DNA of 5,736 nucleotides from contig JAGBXL010000135.1 in the NCBI GenBank assembly GCA_017629325.1, positions 1-5,736 on the forward strand, in the 5' to 3' direction. The DNA is from Clostridia bacterium. GTDB lineage: Bacteria; Bacillota; Clostridia; UMGS1810. The notes beneath the pieces are model-generated. The model was not told the origin of the DNA. It made no database searches and saw only the letters and a program-made list of their open reading frames with translations. Positions 5,469 to 5,736 of the stretch are shown piece after piece. The stretch's first letter is position 1. Every line of letters begins with the position of its first letter. The position numbers were made by a program, and so were the translations under genes.

Positions 5469-5508
5469 CAAAACAAAAATCCTATCTTTCGACAGGATTT
5501 TTGTTTTG
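5469..5508 (-). terminator. Terminator-like hairpin, repeat module copy 2
   Basis: CAAAACAAAAATCCT (5469-5483) and AGGATTTTTGTTTTG (5494-5508) are perfect 15-bp arms around a 10-nt loop. Read on the minus strand, the descending arm AGGATTTTTGTTTTG supplies the T-rich end. It lies about 90 nt beyond the stop codon of the partial gene at the right edge and probably terminates it. Confidence 0.7.
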
Positions 5509-5534
5509 GAAGAGCCGAATGGTTTAGATGCCAC
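5508..5534. repeat. 27-nt conserved tail next to hairpin, copy 2
   Basis: This is the partner of 5299-5325, with 22 of 27 positions identical and the shared block GGTTTAGATGCC at 5521-5532. It abuts the perfect hairpin at 5469-5508 in the same orientation as copy 1. The sequence further right up to 5595 reads like protein in one minus frame (NAEFADCDRNLAKK) but lies beyond a stop codon and has no start signal. Confidence 0.65.
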
Positions 5535-5595
5535 TTTCTTAGCGAGGTTTCTATCGCAATCTGCAAATTCTGCATTTATAAGATCTTTTCTTGAA

Positions 5596-5736
5596 TCACT
5601 CACTGCGAACATCAATCCATATATTGTCGCACATATTTACAATTTCTTCGCTTTTGTTTTCAAAAATCTTTTTTATGCCAACAAGAATATCAATTACATA
5701 CTTATCAATTGATTCAGTGCGTCTTTTATAATCAGC
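5596..5736 (-). CDS. C-terminal end of an unrecognised protein (partial, runs off the right edge)
   Basis: The minus frame is open from the window edge for 46 codons to a TGA at 5598-5596. The peptide begins ADYKRRTESIDKYV and ends MCDNIWIDVRSE; it is charged and mostly helical in character, with codon use like that of the other genes. I do not recognise a family. The probable terminator is the hairpin at 5469-5508. Because only the tail is visible, neither start, length nor role can be stated. A frameshift is possible, since a different frame past the stop also looks protein-like for about 35 codons. Confidence 0.5.
   Translation of the reverse strand, partial: ADYKRRTESIDKYVIDILVGIKKIFENKSEEIVNMCDNIWIDVRSE

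Overview
The window is AT-rich and uses Shine-Dalgarno-led bacterial genes with consensus sigma-A type promoters and compact hairpin terminators. The protein families (an AGCS amino-acid symporter paired with an Lrp/AsnC regulator, an LplA-type lipoate ligase, a DeoR regulator and a rhamnogalacturonan-acetylesterase-like SGNH hydrolase) together with the base composition suggest a low-GC Firmicute, most likely an anaerobic, possibly gut-associated member of the Clostridia. That placement is inference; no marker gene is present. All three stop codons end genes here, so the standard bacterial code is assumed.

Layout from left to right. Positions 1-42 may be the end of a plus-strand gene entering from outside. 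Positions 163-912 (minus) are a DeoR-family transcription regulator that is full length except for one in-frame TAG at 643-645; it has a good promoter, an operator-like array and a terminator. Divergent from it, 1053-2027 (plus) is an intact lipoate-protein ligase. It converges on 2035-2862 (minus), an SGNH/GDSL hydrolase. The two genes share one near-perfect palindromic terminator that also encodes the last residues of both proteins. Positions 2863-3259 are non-coding: the hydrolase promoter, a 16-bp palindrome, an 87-bp element bounded by inverted repeats, and a terminator.

Positions 5089-3260 (minus) form a two-gene operon: an Lrp/AsnC regulator followed 12 nt later by a sodium:alanine/glycine symporter. 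It starts at a near-consensus promoter (TTTACA-17-TATAAT) and ends at the hairpin at 3205-3238. The regulator very probably senses an amino acid and controls its own operon and uptake by the symporter.

Positions 5123-5595 contain no convincing gene. They hold two copies of a module made of a short conserved tail plus a terminator-like hairpin, and between them an inverted repeat of ATTATTC heptamers, also seen once near position 140. The right edge (5596-5736, minus) is the C-terminal end of an unrecognised protein.

Most of the window is ordinary chromosomal metabolism and regulation. I do not see a new defence or mobile system. The items most worth a second look are the broken DeoR gene with intact control signals, the shared coding/terminator palindrome, the 87-bp structured element, and the repeated terminator modules.
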